NCBI GenBank assembly: GCA_019096065.1
Contig: JAGUCH010000002.1
Location: 5,654,501-5,718,500, forward strand
DNA from: Paracyclopina nana
Lineage: Eukaryota > Arthropoda > Copepoda > Cyclopoida > Cyclopettidae
DNA: 64,000 nucleotides
Direction: 5' to 3'
Numbering within the stretch: the stretch's first letter is position 1; each line of letters opens with the position of its first letter. A model generated the notes under the pieces. It searched no databases. It worked only from the letters and a program-made list of their open reading frames with translations, and was not told the DNA's origin. Shown piece by piece: positions 39,501 to 50,950 of the stretch. The translations under genes and the position numbers were made by a program.

Positions 39501-40780
39501 GCTTAGCTTATTTTCCCAGCTATACTTATAACCTGGAGAAGAGAGAAACTCGTAAAAGGATTAGAGCCTCTCCTCCTAAATTCCTTGCCATGTTCTGGCC
39601 ATTAACTGCAATTGCCATGTCTCTTTAAGCAGCTCTTTGGTATACTTTGACATGAAAAAATGCAGCAAGGAGATAATTTTGCGAGTTGGACTGGAAAAAG
39701 ATGAATTACTACGCATGGACTGATCTGAGGAGCTTGAATAACCTTTGTGGACGACGAGGTAGGGCCAAATAAAAAGAAGAGAGAGAATATCTCTATGGGG
39801 AACCGGGAAAATGCAAATGTCTTCAATCTATTTCGGGTAGTGGCTCTTTTGCTGACAATCTACCATTATACTCTACTACGTATATGTCGCAATGTCAGAA
39901 TACCAACCAGCACAAATATACGTATATAGTATATCATGAGTAAAAGGAAGCATCTTTTCAAGCTAAATAATGCAACTGCCCCGAGAGTACAAACTACTAT
40001 TTAGGCTATTATACCCTTGCATAGCTAGGTACAGCAAAAAGGTCGTTTAAGCTTTTTTCCCGGATCATTTACCGCCACAACTTTTCTCGTTAGTTGACCT
40101 AATAGTTAGAGGAAGAACTGAAAAACATGATATTCTCACCTGGAAATCATAGATTTCCACGTTGGTCAATGATTCATGCAGAAAATAGATGCTGCCCAAT
40201 GCGGTGAACCTTGATGGAAAATGGAATATAAGCAGAGTGCATTCAGCTAGATTTCTCTGAGGAATCTTACTTTTCTGAAGCTGCAAAGTTTTCGTCCAAA
40301 AAAGCCACCGTTCGGTTGAAGTTGAGGCTGGCCAAAAGTGAACGCAATTTGGTCACGAATTCGTCCACGTTGCCCATGCTTTGTTCAAAGTTTTTCCCGC
40401 CGACCTACGAATACAAAATGTGCGAGCCTTCATCCAATTTAGCGTGAATGTGCGTCTGCTCAAGCTTCATGAGCAGCATGACTCAAGCGTTTTCGTGGAA
40501 AATATATTTGGAGGATTTCATGCAGTTTTACCTCTTGGCAGTGAATGGCAACAAAGGCTGGATTTTGGGCCTTGATTTGGCTTGAGACTTGAGTCAGCCA
40601 TTGTGGAATGAGGTTTTCAGGATCATCAAAGATCGAGCCAACATTTGCTGTGATCAGCAGCATGGGCAATGAATTGGAGTTCAAGTCGAGGCTGAGAGCC
40701 TTTTTTCCGCCCCCGCCGTGCATGTCGCTACGGACTTCGGGGGACAAAGGCCCTGTCGTGCTACAATTATCAGCGGACAT
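36518..40780 (-). CDS. INPP5A: Inositol polyphosphate 5-phosphatase, type I (INPP5A-like)
   Basis: Removes the 5-phosphate of Ins(1,4,5)P3 and Ins(1,3,4,5)P4 and so ends calcium signals. Exons: 40532-40780, 40271-40404, 40140-40209, 38677-39224 and 36518-36950. All junctions are GT-AG and phases agree, giving 477 aa (human about 412). The conserved start LLITANVGSIFDDPENL is followed by AIHCQE, the segment LGSIYFLHESLTNVEIYDF and LVNIHLFHDASNL. The catalytic motif FGDFNFRLD lies near residue 271, RCPAWCDRV near 381 and GKDVCMGDHKPVYL further on. The Met at 40780 was chosen; an in-frame Met at 40819 would add 13 residues. The C terminus ends ETTV and lacks the CaaX box of the vertebrate enzyme, so membrane attachment may differ. 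Confidence 0.95.
36951..38676 (-). other. Intron 4 of INPP5A
   Basis: A 1,726-bp phase-2 intron. It contains a tandem duplication (listed separately) and a CpG-rich patch at about 38250-38340 with a TGACGTCA palindrome at 38289-38296, which might be a regulatory element or internal promoter. Confidence 0.7.
37265..38033 (+). repeat. Two tandem copies of a 385-bp repeat inside an INPP5A intron
   Basis: Copies run 37265-37649 and 37650-38033. Both open with ATAAGCCATTGGAGGGACAA and close with CTTTACGCCTTTGGCTTAT-like sequence. They are clearly similar along their length but differ at many sites, so the duplication is not very recent. I recognise no transposon family. Confidence 0.85.
39225..40139 (-). 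other. Intron 3 of INPP5A
   Basis: A 915-bp intron with a GTGAG donor and a TTTCAAG acceptor. Nothing else seen. Confidence 0.75.
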
Positions 40781-41948
40781 GACTGTTGGAAGCCAGATTC
40801 TGAAAAGCAATGAAACCATATAAAAGCTTCTCTCATTCTGATAACGTTCATCGAATATTCGAAAACTATTTCAGGGGGAAATCCCTAGGATTTTTTAAAT
40901 GACGTGCGTGCTCCTTCTGACGCATTATGCAGAAAGTCAAATATTATCATTATATAAAAAAACATGCTACATTCAGATAAGCGACAGAGTCAAAGGAGAA
41001 TTTAGCTCGCGCTATTTTTAGCCGCTGCGCGCTTTTGCATCATAATAATAGCAGTACGTCATCGCGAGGATTTAGCGAGATTGGCCCACTGAAAATTGCC
41101 ACAGATGTAGGCAAAACAGAAGTTTGCGCCATTTCGCGAAATGAGATCATCCACTATTGGATTTCTGTCAGCTATTGTTGTACAGTGGCCACCCTCAGCA
41201 CTGCGCAATTTTTCTTTTGTCTTACCGGTGATTTCCAAGAGGTTGGCCAACAGCCATTATTCGCGAGGAAACGTGGTCAATATTTTCAATTAGCCTCATG
41301 ATGGCGGGCTTGCAGTTAGATATCGACTGAAGAGAATCTTGAACTCTCGTGGCTATCAATTCTTATCATGCAAAAACAGTCGTTCAAAAATGCGAGTAAA
41401 TCAACATGTTTACCTTTTCCTACAAATATATTACAGAGATTAACAAATTTTATGGTAAGCTTTCGATGGAAATGGATTTTTTTCGGATATTTTAGCAGGA
41501 AATGCATTAAGCATCTTTTGCTACAACACGGATTGTTTGATCAGCCACATTCCGTATTTAAAGTAGAACTGTGTATATGACAACGATGCCAAAGGGATAA
41601 ACTGAAGGCTGCGAGTTATAAATAAGGCATTGGAATAAGAAATCAGAAGTAGCAAGAAAGACTACCACAGAAACCGGGCATAATTGAAGTGAGCTGAAGA
41701 AATCAAGCAGACATAATTTATTGCAATCACATGGGACTTGAACAATGACCACGTGATTCAGATTATAAATCAATCACCTCGGAAACTGTAGCGACGTACT
41801 GCAAATTTTCTACTTATCTTTTCTCATGCACTCAATAATGACAGCATTTTCTGCAACATATTGTCGAGATCACCGTCGCTAGTATATTTACCTCAGATTT
41901 ATGCAGAGGCTTCAAAAGCCTTACCTTTAAAAAACCAAAGCGTATCTC
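40781..41948. other. Upstream flank of INPP5A up to the transposon
   Basis: Probably INPP5A promoter and 5' UTR nearest 40800-41000. A CpG-containing stretch lies at about 41000-41130. Short frames only; none supported. Confidence 0.5.
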
Positions 41949-41950
41949 CT

Positions 41951-41962
41951 CCCCACTAGAAA
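41951..41962 (+). repeat. Candidate left terminal inverted repeat of the CACTA-like element
   Basis: CCCCACTAGAAA, complementary to 50937-50948. Confidence 0.5.
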
Positions 41963-42667
41963 AAATAGCTGGCCAAAAACCCTAGGTAGAAGCTAGTCAG
42001 AAGATGATGCCTCATTAATTGTTTGATGATTCCTTTTTATAAAAAAGTGTCAAATGTATGCCTATCTATGGACCTTTATAATGAGCTGTTTTTTGTTAAA
42101 AATTGATGACAGTTTATGTCTAGCTATTTTGTTACTAACTACCTATAGCTTCCACTCAAATTATTAAGTTAATTATTAATACTCTGTTATTTTGCTATTT
42201 ACAATATTAATACAGTTGCTCTTCAAGTATGACCTAGCTGTGAGGTAAGCCATCTTAAACCTCTGAAATGTAATCTGCATTACTCATAAATAATTTCTTA
42301 TTTTACGATGGAATACTCTATTTGTATTATTTTTTGAAATAGCTTATTTTCATCTCTTTTAATATCCCCTAAATTTCTGGCTACTCATTGCGTAATAGTT
42401 GCTGAACTATCTCTTAATGGACTGTTTTTCCAATAAAAAAATAAATGGCCACTCTTCTGTATTGGTTATTTTTTTGTTATACATAGCGTGTTTATTTTGC
42501 TAGATATAGCTTAGAAATTTCTTTTTTCGCAAAAATTATCTTAAATGGCATTTTATGGATTTTTCACTCGAATATCTCTTCAATTTCACAATCTTGAATG
42601 TCCTCGCATCCAATCATTTCATCAATGATGATAATTTTCTGTTAAATTCATCTCAATTCTTCTTCTC
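41963..42667. other. Left subterminal region of the transposon
   Basis: Very AT-rich. It holds several TAGCT/AGCTA words of the sort also frequent in the element's introns, and a minus-strand AATAAA (complement at 42491-42496) that could end the accessory gene. Confidence 0.5.
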
Positions 42668-45600
42668 TCATTTTTGGTGATGATCATGATCAAACTGTAA
42701 AAGAAAAGGAATAGGTAAAAATGTGATTATGGGTCATGGATTGTAAAAATTAGTTTTGTAAATTGGCTTTGATTTTTTAGGTTGAATTAGGCATTAGGAC
42801 TTACTGGGGGTTCATCCATGCAGAATCTCATAATGATGTCGCCAAATTGATCATTTTGAACGTCTGGATAGGTACTAGATTGCTTCTTCATGGCAGACGA
42901 AAGGAGAACATCTTTTCTAAAAATTTCCTCTTGATCGCCAGAAAGGTTGAGATCAAAAATGTTCTGAGGTTCAATGGTGAATGTATCATAATCAATAATC
43001 CTGTGGGATTCTTTTCCTTCCTCTCCACCAGAGTCTTTTCCAGCTCCCTGTGGAGCACTTTCTTCCTCTCTCTCCTCGCCCTCATTTTCCTTCTCTCCTT
43101 CTGGCATTTCTTCATCATTTCTGGTGTCATTATCATCAGCCTGTTCACCAGTTCCCTGATCACCATTGTCTTCATCTTCGTCCTTATCTTCCTTGTCTGA
43201 CTTGTCTTCTTCTTGCTCATCTTCTTTTTCTTCATCATCTTCTTTTTCTTCATCTTCGTCTTCTTCCTTCTCTTCTTCTTCATAAGCACTTGATAGGTCA
43301 TCATCAGAGTCATCATCTAGGATGACCTTGACACCCACCTCTTCCTCACTGGTTTCATCTTCAGTTTCCTCACGCCTTTGGATTGTCTTTCCTTTGCCAC
43401 CAGCTTTCTTAACAGCCTTCTTGGCTGAAAGTTTCTTTTTCTTCTTGTCATCAGCAACCTAATGATATTTTTTATAGGCTATGTTTAAGATATTTATATA
43501 GCTAGGTATAAGCTTGCTCACCTTTTGAACTTTTCGGGTGTCTGTTGCTTGAGCCGATCCAGGATCAGAGCTAAGTGAGGATGACTGCTTCTTGTCCCTA
43601 ATGGCCTTTTTCTGCTCATGAGCCTTGATTGCTCCCTTGACATTAGCTCTTGCTGCTTGACTTGTGCTGGCAGTTGGCTCTTCAGTAAAGACTTCCTCTT
43701 CAGGCAATTCAGGCGTTTGCAATTCCTCTTTCCTTAATGAACGCTCAACAATCTTTTTTGAAACATTGAGCTTCTCAAGGACATTATCAATTGTTGGATT
43801 GTTGTCCAAGAACCGTTTGTACTCGGCCTCAATCTACAAAAGTTTTTGAACTCCTTATTTGTAAGGTATTTCTAAGCTATTAAACGCCTACCTCAGGAAC
43901 AAACTTGTTGGGGATGAATCTCATTTTTCGCCAATCTTTCCTTCGAATATAAGCAGCAGCGGCTGTTAATTCGATTGTCTCATAGACACTCAATGCATCA
44001 TGCATGCTTTTCCTTCTGACGAGGTCAAGGAATTCAGGGAACTCTTTCACCTCATCTTCCTTCACTTTTCCTGCATCCACAGTCACCTTGCTCCTCACAA
44101 AGGTGCCCTTCAACATTTCTTCCTTGTACCTCTCTAGGCTGGGCGGCTTCTTTCCAGGAGGAATAGCAAACTGAAATTGATAGACTTTAAAGTGACCACT
44201 ATCTATCTAGGCTATATATAAGCTCTACTTACATTGTTATGCTCATAGTAAAGGCTGTCAACTGCATACAATTTTTCAAGGCAGTGGTCAGTGTCTCGTG
44301 ATGTCTCTTGAGCAAGCTCCAACAGGCGGGTGCGGCCATTAGTGCACTGATGCTGCACAACAGTCTTAAATGTAGTCATGTTGTCGTCCATGTCTTTTCC
44401 AAGATGGTCATACAACTTGATGACATATGGAATAATTCTGTCTTGAGCAGTCTCCATGAAATTGAGGGGCAATGGTCTTTTGAACCATTCAATTTGTTTC
44501 CAGGCCCTGCAAACATAGTTATTAGGATAAGCTATATATAGCTACTTTAAAAGTTTACCCAGTAGATTCTCCGATGATCATGTGTGACTTGGCAGGCAGG
44601 TTGAAAATCTTATTAAAGATGAACTTGGAAATGATTCGGAAGGATTCCTTGCCAGCCATGCCTGTCACATGTTGCTTTAAATAAGCAGCGATGAGCTCTT
44701 GATTGTTAGTGAAGGCAAAGAATGTGTCAGCACACTTGCCAACAATGTCCATAGGGAACAAAGTTCCAATAAGTCCAAGAGCAAGTGACAAATTCTCAGC
44801 AGACGATTCTCCCATGTCTTTGACAGAGTCAACAACTTTGCTGATTTTCGAACCCATTTTGTCAAAGCGCGATGCAATGTCACCAATTTTTTTACCTTGT
44901 TTCTGAAAGATACATATAGCCTCTTTATAAGCTATAAATAGCTTCTTTTGTAATAACTTACCCCTTGATTAGCTGCAAGGTTGACGTTTCCTTTCTCAAT
45001 CTTGGCCAAACGTTTCATCACAGGATTCTCTTGATCCTCAAAATATTCTTTCAGGTTCCTTTGAACAACTTTATCAATCTGACCCATGTTTCGTTTCACT
45101 GCTTGATCCATCTCCTCACGTACACATGCTGACAATGAGGTGATGAATTGGTCCATTTTCATATTGAACGATGAATTAGGTGATTGATCTTCACCAAAGG
45201 GTATCTGATCACTCGTTCCAACAAAAGAAAAGTTCGGATCATCTTGCTTCTTCTTCATAGCTGATGACAGAGTAGGCTTCTGAATAGTCTCTTTGGAGCT
45301 CAGAAAGGTAGAAGAGAAATCGTCCGATGAGTCATAATCAATCCGAGCTTCTTTTTTCTTCCTTGATGATTCAGTGCTTGCTGGTCTCTTTTTTGTTTGT
45401 TCTGGTGTCGTCTTCTTTGCTTCTTTAGAAGCTACAAATTGGCTTTCTGGTTCCGAATGATCCAGTTCACTTTCAGATAAGCTCATTGGACTCTCTCGCA
45501 CATTTTTCCGTGGGCTCTTCCTTTTCGCAATTGGTGGTGGAGCTGGCTTTGATGGCATAGCTGGCTTCGATTGCTTTTCCTTAGCCGGCGTAGTCTTTTT

Positions 45601-46449
45601 GGCAGCAGCAGTGACTTTTTTGGCAATCACTCCTTTCGCTGGTGTGTCTTTTTTAGTGGGGGTCACCTTTTTAAATGGTGTGTCTTTCTTAGCAGTAATG
45701 CTCTCCTTCTTTCCAGGAGTCGCAGTTTTCACAACAGGCAGCTTTTTCTTACTGCCAGATGGCTTCTCTTTCACAGTCGCAGTATTTGAAACAAGCTATA
45801 AATAACCTATTAATAGCCTTTGCATAATGATACATTATGAATTTACCTCTTTAGCTATTTTTGCAGCATCGGCCGTACTAGTTGACGGCAGCACATTTGG
45901 ATCTGGTGCATCCTTAGCAGCATCATCATCAGAAGTCTTAGGCCAAACTGGTGGATTGTTTCTAGATGCTCGCTCTCCATACTTAATCAATTGGTCATGG
46001 CCAAGTCTAGGGAAATTGTAGCCTTCCACCATCTTCTCAGGATATTCCTCAATCATAGTGAGATATTCAATGAATTTCTCATTTTGAGGATACTTGGCAA
46101 TGTATTTGTTGAGTTCCTTTAATGTTGACGTGACCAGTCTCATGTCAATACCTAACAAACAACAGCTTTGTAGCTTCTACATAGCTTCTTTAAAAGTCGA
46201 TAAAATTACCTGACTGAATTCTTGCAAAAACGGCCAAAAGCGGCCTTCGGTCATTCTTGAAAAATGGCCTTTGCGTCGAACGCTGTAGTTTTGTCAAGAA
46301 AGTTGTCACGTTAAATCCAAAAACTGATTTTAGGTCACGGCCGTCATCAGTAGTTTCTGTAGCTGGCAACAATTTGAATACTGGGTCGGATAATACTGGA
46401 CACCAGCCTTAGAGAAAGCCTCTGAAGCATCTTCCTGCTCGTCAGACAT
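42668..46449 (-). CDS. Transposon accessory gene, about 1,090-aa charged protein of unknown function
   Basis: Nine exons: 46210-46449, 45847-46151, 44962-45795, 44559-44902, 44233-44506, 43892-44170, 43522-43833, 42805-43458 and 42668-42694. Introns 1-7 are only 51-63 bp; the last is 110 bp. Phases agree from the latter half of exon 1 onward. Within exon 1 the frame that starts at the ATG (46449, MSDEQEDASEAFSK) does not connect to the frame that leads into exon 2; a one-base shift is needed, so this copy may be broken or the sequence may hold an error. The product has a Lys/Ala/Pro-rich, histone-H1-like region in exon 3 (repeated KKVTPTKKDTP-type words), then helical segments rich in Gln and Lys (exons 4-6), and a long Glu/Asp run in exon 8. 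I recognise no domain. By position it could be a DNA-binding partner of the transposase, like TNPA of plant CACTA elements, but that is inference. Confidence 0.75.
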
Positions 46450-47433
46450 AGTAGCGTTGCTAATTTTTCACTTGCGTCAAAATTTTTTTTTCAGCGTCCT
46501 CACTGTAAGAATGCTGACTAATGACTGAGGGTGACGTCATCAAGCATCGAACAACTTTCTTTAGAGCTTATTTATAGGTTATTTTAATTGACGAACGGCG
46601 ATTTAACGGGAAAATTAAAATCAACATAAAATATTTATTATTCAAAAAAATTAAATGATCACGAATATATGCAAACGTGCCATGATTTTTAAAAAAATAT
46701 TTAACTATTACGAAAGGTAAATAAAGATTGACTTTTTTCGATCCATTTCCTATGGCGACTTTGCATCAACAACAACAAAATTTGGGCATCATTCAAAAAC
46801 AGTGAAATCTCAAAGATAAACGGTCTCAAAGACAGGTACTTGTAGAGAAACTCCATAATAAGAGAGCGGCGAACACTCATCGCGCGCTTTTCAGTTAACC
46901 GCAAAGGGAAAACTTGGCGGAATTTTGAGCGAAAATTCCCTCAACCCTTCACAATTTTACTGTCAACTGATAATGGCTCAATTAAGCACAATCTTTAGCT
47001 TCAATTCAAAGCCAATTTCTAATAAGTTTTGGTTCACTAAATGTAAGATGAACAAATTCACTAAGGCTTCAAAAACACAATCAATGAGGCTTAATGCTGT
47101 TTAAAGGGCAAATTGTTAATTTTTCCCTTCACTAAATGCCTTAAAAATATTTGGCTCACTTCATGATTCCCTTTAGCGATTTTCGAGAACACGGAAAATC
47201 TCAGTATTATTGTGTCCGCCGATCTCTTACCATGCAGTTCTCTAGGTACTTGTATTAATTTGTATTCAGTGCATACCTGTGGTCATGCTTTTAGCAATTT
47301 TACGGCAAAGGTCTAAAATTACCATATTTTCAAAGTGATCGTAGCGACATTTTATCGTAGCTATTTGTAGCTATATGAAGAGGTTATTCAGTGCTTCTTT
47401 ACTAAATAAAAAATTTTCTTATAGGCTGCAAAA
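46450..47433. promoter_or_regulatory. Divergent promoter region of the transposon
   Basis: About 1 kb between the start codons of the two divergent genes. A TGACGTCA palindrome (CRE/ATF type) lies at 46532-46539, 83 bp upstream of the accessory-gene ATG. A TTCTTATAG acceptor-like sequence ends near 47424, just before the transposase ATG, so a 5' UTR intron is possible. Confidence 0.45.
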
Positions 47434-50278
47434 ATGGGCCGTGTCAAAAAGGTGACTGTTGAGTCTAACTCAATGAGATGCCGAAAACGCCGACAAATTC
47501 AAGAATGTCAGCGCCTACTGCATGAGCTTAGTGAAACTATCGAGGACGAGCAGCAACGTATGCTAGGCTGGGGAGCCACAAGAAGAGCCAAGGAGAGGAT
47601 GAACAGAAGCATTGAAAATAGGTTTGAGTTTGAGAACAATGTCATGCAGATCTGTGCAAATGGTGTGGTCAATGTTGTAAAAGAGAACAGTGAATTGAAG
47701 AAGGCTGTTGAAAAATTGGATAAGAAAAACGTCCCATTGCCTCTGCCATTGATTGAAGAGAGCCTTTTGGAACTGAATAAGTCAACAGATGTTCCAATGA
47801 CTTCAGAGGACAGTGACCCTTTCGCCAACCTAACATCACCTGTCTCTAGAAGGAAAAAATTCTCTAAAAAGAGGGAAGACATGATTGACGAGAAGGCAAA
47901 GAAAAGATTGGCAAGAGCATTAGACGGAACTGATGATGACTCATGTGAGTCCTGGACTGACAAAGATGAGTTTGATTCCAGTATTGACTCAAATAATCTT
48001 CGAGCTGCTGATGCCTTCAACCTGTCTACTGACAAGACTATAAATAAGAACTACAGAAGAGGTGTCAATATTGTCGCGGGATTACATCGCACAGCTAATA
48101 GTAGCAGTGATGAGGAGATGGACCAAACCATTCATGATCCACTTGCTCCTAGTCCTCAACGTGAATTTGTCCAACCGAGCAATGTCAGCGTTGATGGAAT
48201 CACTGTTGATGTTGGCAATCTGAGCATCAGCGATGGTGAACCAGCTTCTTTGGTATGTAGTTATAGAGTCTAAGATATAGCCTATATGTAACCTATAAAT
48301 AACTTGTTTACAGCCGGTCACAAAGTCATCGACAAGTCGCACAACAAGTGATTCTTGTAGTGCTTCAAATTCAAGCTCAAAGAAAGAAAGGAATGCTCAG
48401 CAGTCACCATTCATGAATTTGGGTGGACGGAAATTGCCGTACTCTGACCTATTGCAGTTTCTGAAAAAGCAAGTGAGCTTGCCAACTAACGCTGAGCGTG
48501 ACAGAGCATTGAAGAGGCTATTCATGACTACTGCTTGCAAGTTCATGATGTCTGATGATGCTTCTGATGCCATGTGGAATATCGTAAGAGGATTGGTCAA
48601 AGTTTTCCAGCCAGGTCGAAAATTACCAAGTTTGAAGACTGTGTATAACCACATCAAACAGCTTCTTCCTTGTGTCTATATAGACTATGAATTTAAAGAC
48701 AAGAAGACAGGTGTGATTTACTCACATCATGGTGTTAGTTATCCGAAGAATGCTTACCCTCTGAGAGACTTCACATGTATGGCAGAATGGACGTATTCAC
48801 CAATTCAAGAGATTTATAAGAATCATTGCCAAGAGCATAATCTCCCAATAACTGGAGCCCCATTCAATGCTGCTTTTGACATATGTGTTGATGGCGTGCC
48901 ACTGTCTCATAGTGGGTCAAAGCAAATGACATTAATGGTTGTCAGATTTCAAGACTGTGAAGAAACCTACCTTGCTGGCGTTCATGTGTACCGTAAAGGA
49001 CACACCATGGATCTTCGACGTAAAATTCGTGAATGGCTTATCAATGCCAGAGATATGGGCTTCAATTGCAATGTAGCAATAGCTGACAGCCCAATGCGGG
49101 CCAAACTAAAATGTCTGAAAGGTCATTCTGGCAGATACAGTTGCGATTGGTGTTACGCTCCTGGAGAGGTTATAAAGAGAGGAAAATTAGTCTATCCATA
49201 TAGGTCATTGGATTACAAGCACAGAACACACAAGGATTGGCTGCTAACTATTCTCAGAAGGAAGCACCGAAAGGAGAGATCCATGACTGACAACGAGTGT
49301 TTTGGAATCAAGGGGAAATCACCATTTCTTGTCTTGCCAAATTTTGACATTGTCCGTCAGATGCCAATAGAACCTATGCATAACCTATTTCTAGGTATGA
49401 CTAGAGGCTTCCTCAAGCTCATCCTCAAGAAGGTAAAGGGTGGCAGCAAGATATTCAAGAGATTTGACAGGCAATGGAAAACAATGTGCTTGCCACTTGA
49501 GTTCAACAGGAGGCCTCGTTCATTGGAAGAGGACTTCAAGAACTTTAAGTCTGGAGAATATGCAGCCATTGTTTTGTGTGCTCCATTCATGATGGCACGT
49601 TCCATCTTTAACGATGACAATGCGGCTGTGAAGAAGTTGTGGTTGCTTTTCTCTTATTTAGTGCGAGCGTTCTTCCTCAATGATGAACACTACATTGAAA
49701 TGAGCTCTGTAGTCTCTATGGAGAACCTATCTAAGATCTTCTATGCCATGTGGTCAATCATCTTCAAGGACGAAAGCTGCACATTCAACCTTCATGAATT
49801 CTCCCATCTACGTGAGACAAGGAAGTATTGGCGTTATGGTCAAATCACAGCCGAGCCATTCGAGTCTTTCTTTGGATACATCAAAAAAGTGTTGAGAAAC
49901 AACACGTTGAGCTTTGCAAAACACGTTATTTATAGGTGCTTTATAGCTAATATGCATGAGCACAAATGCGTGAAAACTATGAAAATCAAGACGAAGGATA
50001 CAACCGCCAACTCCATTAACAACTTGATCTACACAAGAGACAGGAAGTTCTACACCGTAATTGAGGAAACTGATCAGGTGTTGAAGTGCACTGAAATTGT
50101 GACATCTAAGTACTTCAGAACTGAGATGCCAATGCTGGATTACCATCAAGTGGGAGTGGCTGTTTTTGAGCGAAATGATGTCAATGTCAGGTATATACCA
50201 AAGGCTGATGTGGCTGGAAAGGCTGTTCGTGATGGGCGCATTATACTTGCAGTGACAAATGATATGTTGAAGGCCTAA
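47434..50278 (+). CDS. CACTA/Tnp2-like DDE transposase
   Basis: Two exons, 47434-48252 and 48314-50278, with a 61-bp phase-0 intron; 927 aa with no internal stop. The N-terminal exon is basic then coiled-coil-like. The catalytic part resembles the widespread animal Tnp2-like family. A first acidic patch lies in FDICVDGVPLS (D462/D466). A second lies in IADSPMRAKLKC (D531), followed by KGHSGRYSCDWC with a C-x2-C zinc-type pair (C550/C553). Then come MPIEPMHNLFLGMTRGFLK, the segment EFNRRPRSLEEDFKNFKSGE and HEFSHLRETRKYW, and a late ITAEPFESFFG with the likely catalytic Glu (E787 or E790). The triad assignment is by analogy. The ATG is preceded by GCAAAA and the frame is closed upstream. An AATAAA lies at 50441. 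The copy looks intact. Confidence 0.85.
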
Positions 50279-50936
50279 GATCTCTTTTTTGTTTCTGTTC
50301 TACTTCTGTATTACCTATTTCGATGTAAAAGTGAAAATGGATTGACAAAAATGTCTCCTGTTCAAAAGATGTGTGTTTGATACTTATTAAAGTACAAATA
50401 TCTATGAAACATTATTTCTTCTGTCAAAAGAAAAGATTGCAATAAATATGCATAAATAAATGTCTTGTGTAGCATATTTTGAAGCATCTCTAGTCATTTC
50501 TTCTGATTCATGCCTGTAAAGAAATATACAGGATTATTGTAGCAAAGAGCACATTTAATGATTTATTCATAGCATATTTTGCTGATGCATATTTAATACA
50601 TTGGATGAATAACTTATTTCTAGAGTTTCTAAAAGTAGCTAGAAATACGTAATACTACAAGAACAGCAACATAATCTATTTAGTACCAATTGTGTCAGTT
50701 TTAATTCAAGTGTAGAGGTAATTATATCTAGAAATGTTTATTCAAAAGTAAGGTGATAATAAAGCATTGATTTATCATTTATTTATAAGCTAAAAATAAA
50801 GAATAAAAATTAGGTCAAAACGGGGTACACAGCTAATTGAAATATGAAACATATCATACCCTACACAGTTAACTGTCTCCTATGTGTCTAGGTACTCCAA
50901 AATGTGATGCTAGGCAGAGCTTACAAATGCAGCCAA
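50279..50936. other. 3' UTR and right subterminal region of the transposon
   Basis: AT-rich, with poly(A) signal AATAAA at 50441-50446 and further AATAAA words. No other gene seen. Confidence 0.5.
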
Positions 50937-50948
50937 TTTCTAGTGGGG
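50937..50948 (-). repeat. Candidate right terminal inverted repeat of the CACTA-like element
   Basis: TTTCTAGTGGGG, exact complement of 41951-41962. Confidence 0.5.
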
Positions 50949-50950
50949 CT

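Larger units (their letters stand above)
41951..50948. mobile_element. Two-gene CACTA/EnSpm-like DNA transposon (about 9.0 kb)
   Basis: Contains a Tnp2-like transposase gene on plus and a divergent multi-exon gene on minus. Candidate ends are CCCCACTAGAAA at 41951-41962 and its exact complement TTTCTAGTGGGG at 50937-50948. They carry the CACTA core, with a possible 2-bp CT duplication at 41949-41950 and 50949-50950. The terminal match is only 12 bp and beyond it the ends do not align by eye, so the exact boundaries are uncertain; the gene content is firm. The transposase frame is open throughout and its splice sites look functional, so the copy is fairly young. Confidence 0.6.

Noticed and set aside
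42847-43325. Plus-strand hydrophobic and His/Leu-rich frames
   Set aside because: They are antisense readings of the Glu/Asp/Lys-rich exon of the transposon accessory gene.
46380-46425. A 23-bp GT-AG intron in accessory-gene exon 1
   Set aside because: It would restore frame but is far shorter than any functional spliceosomal intron expected here.
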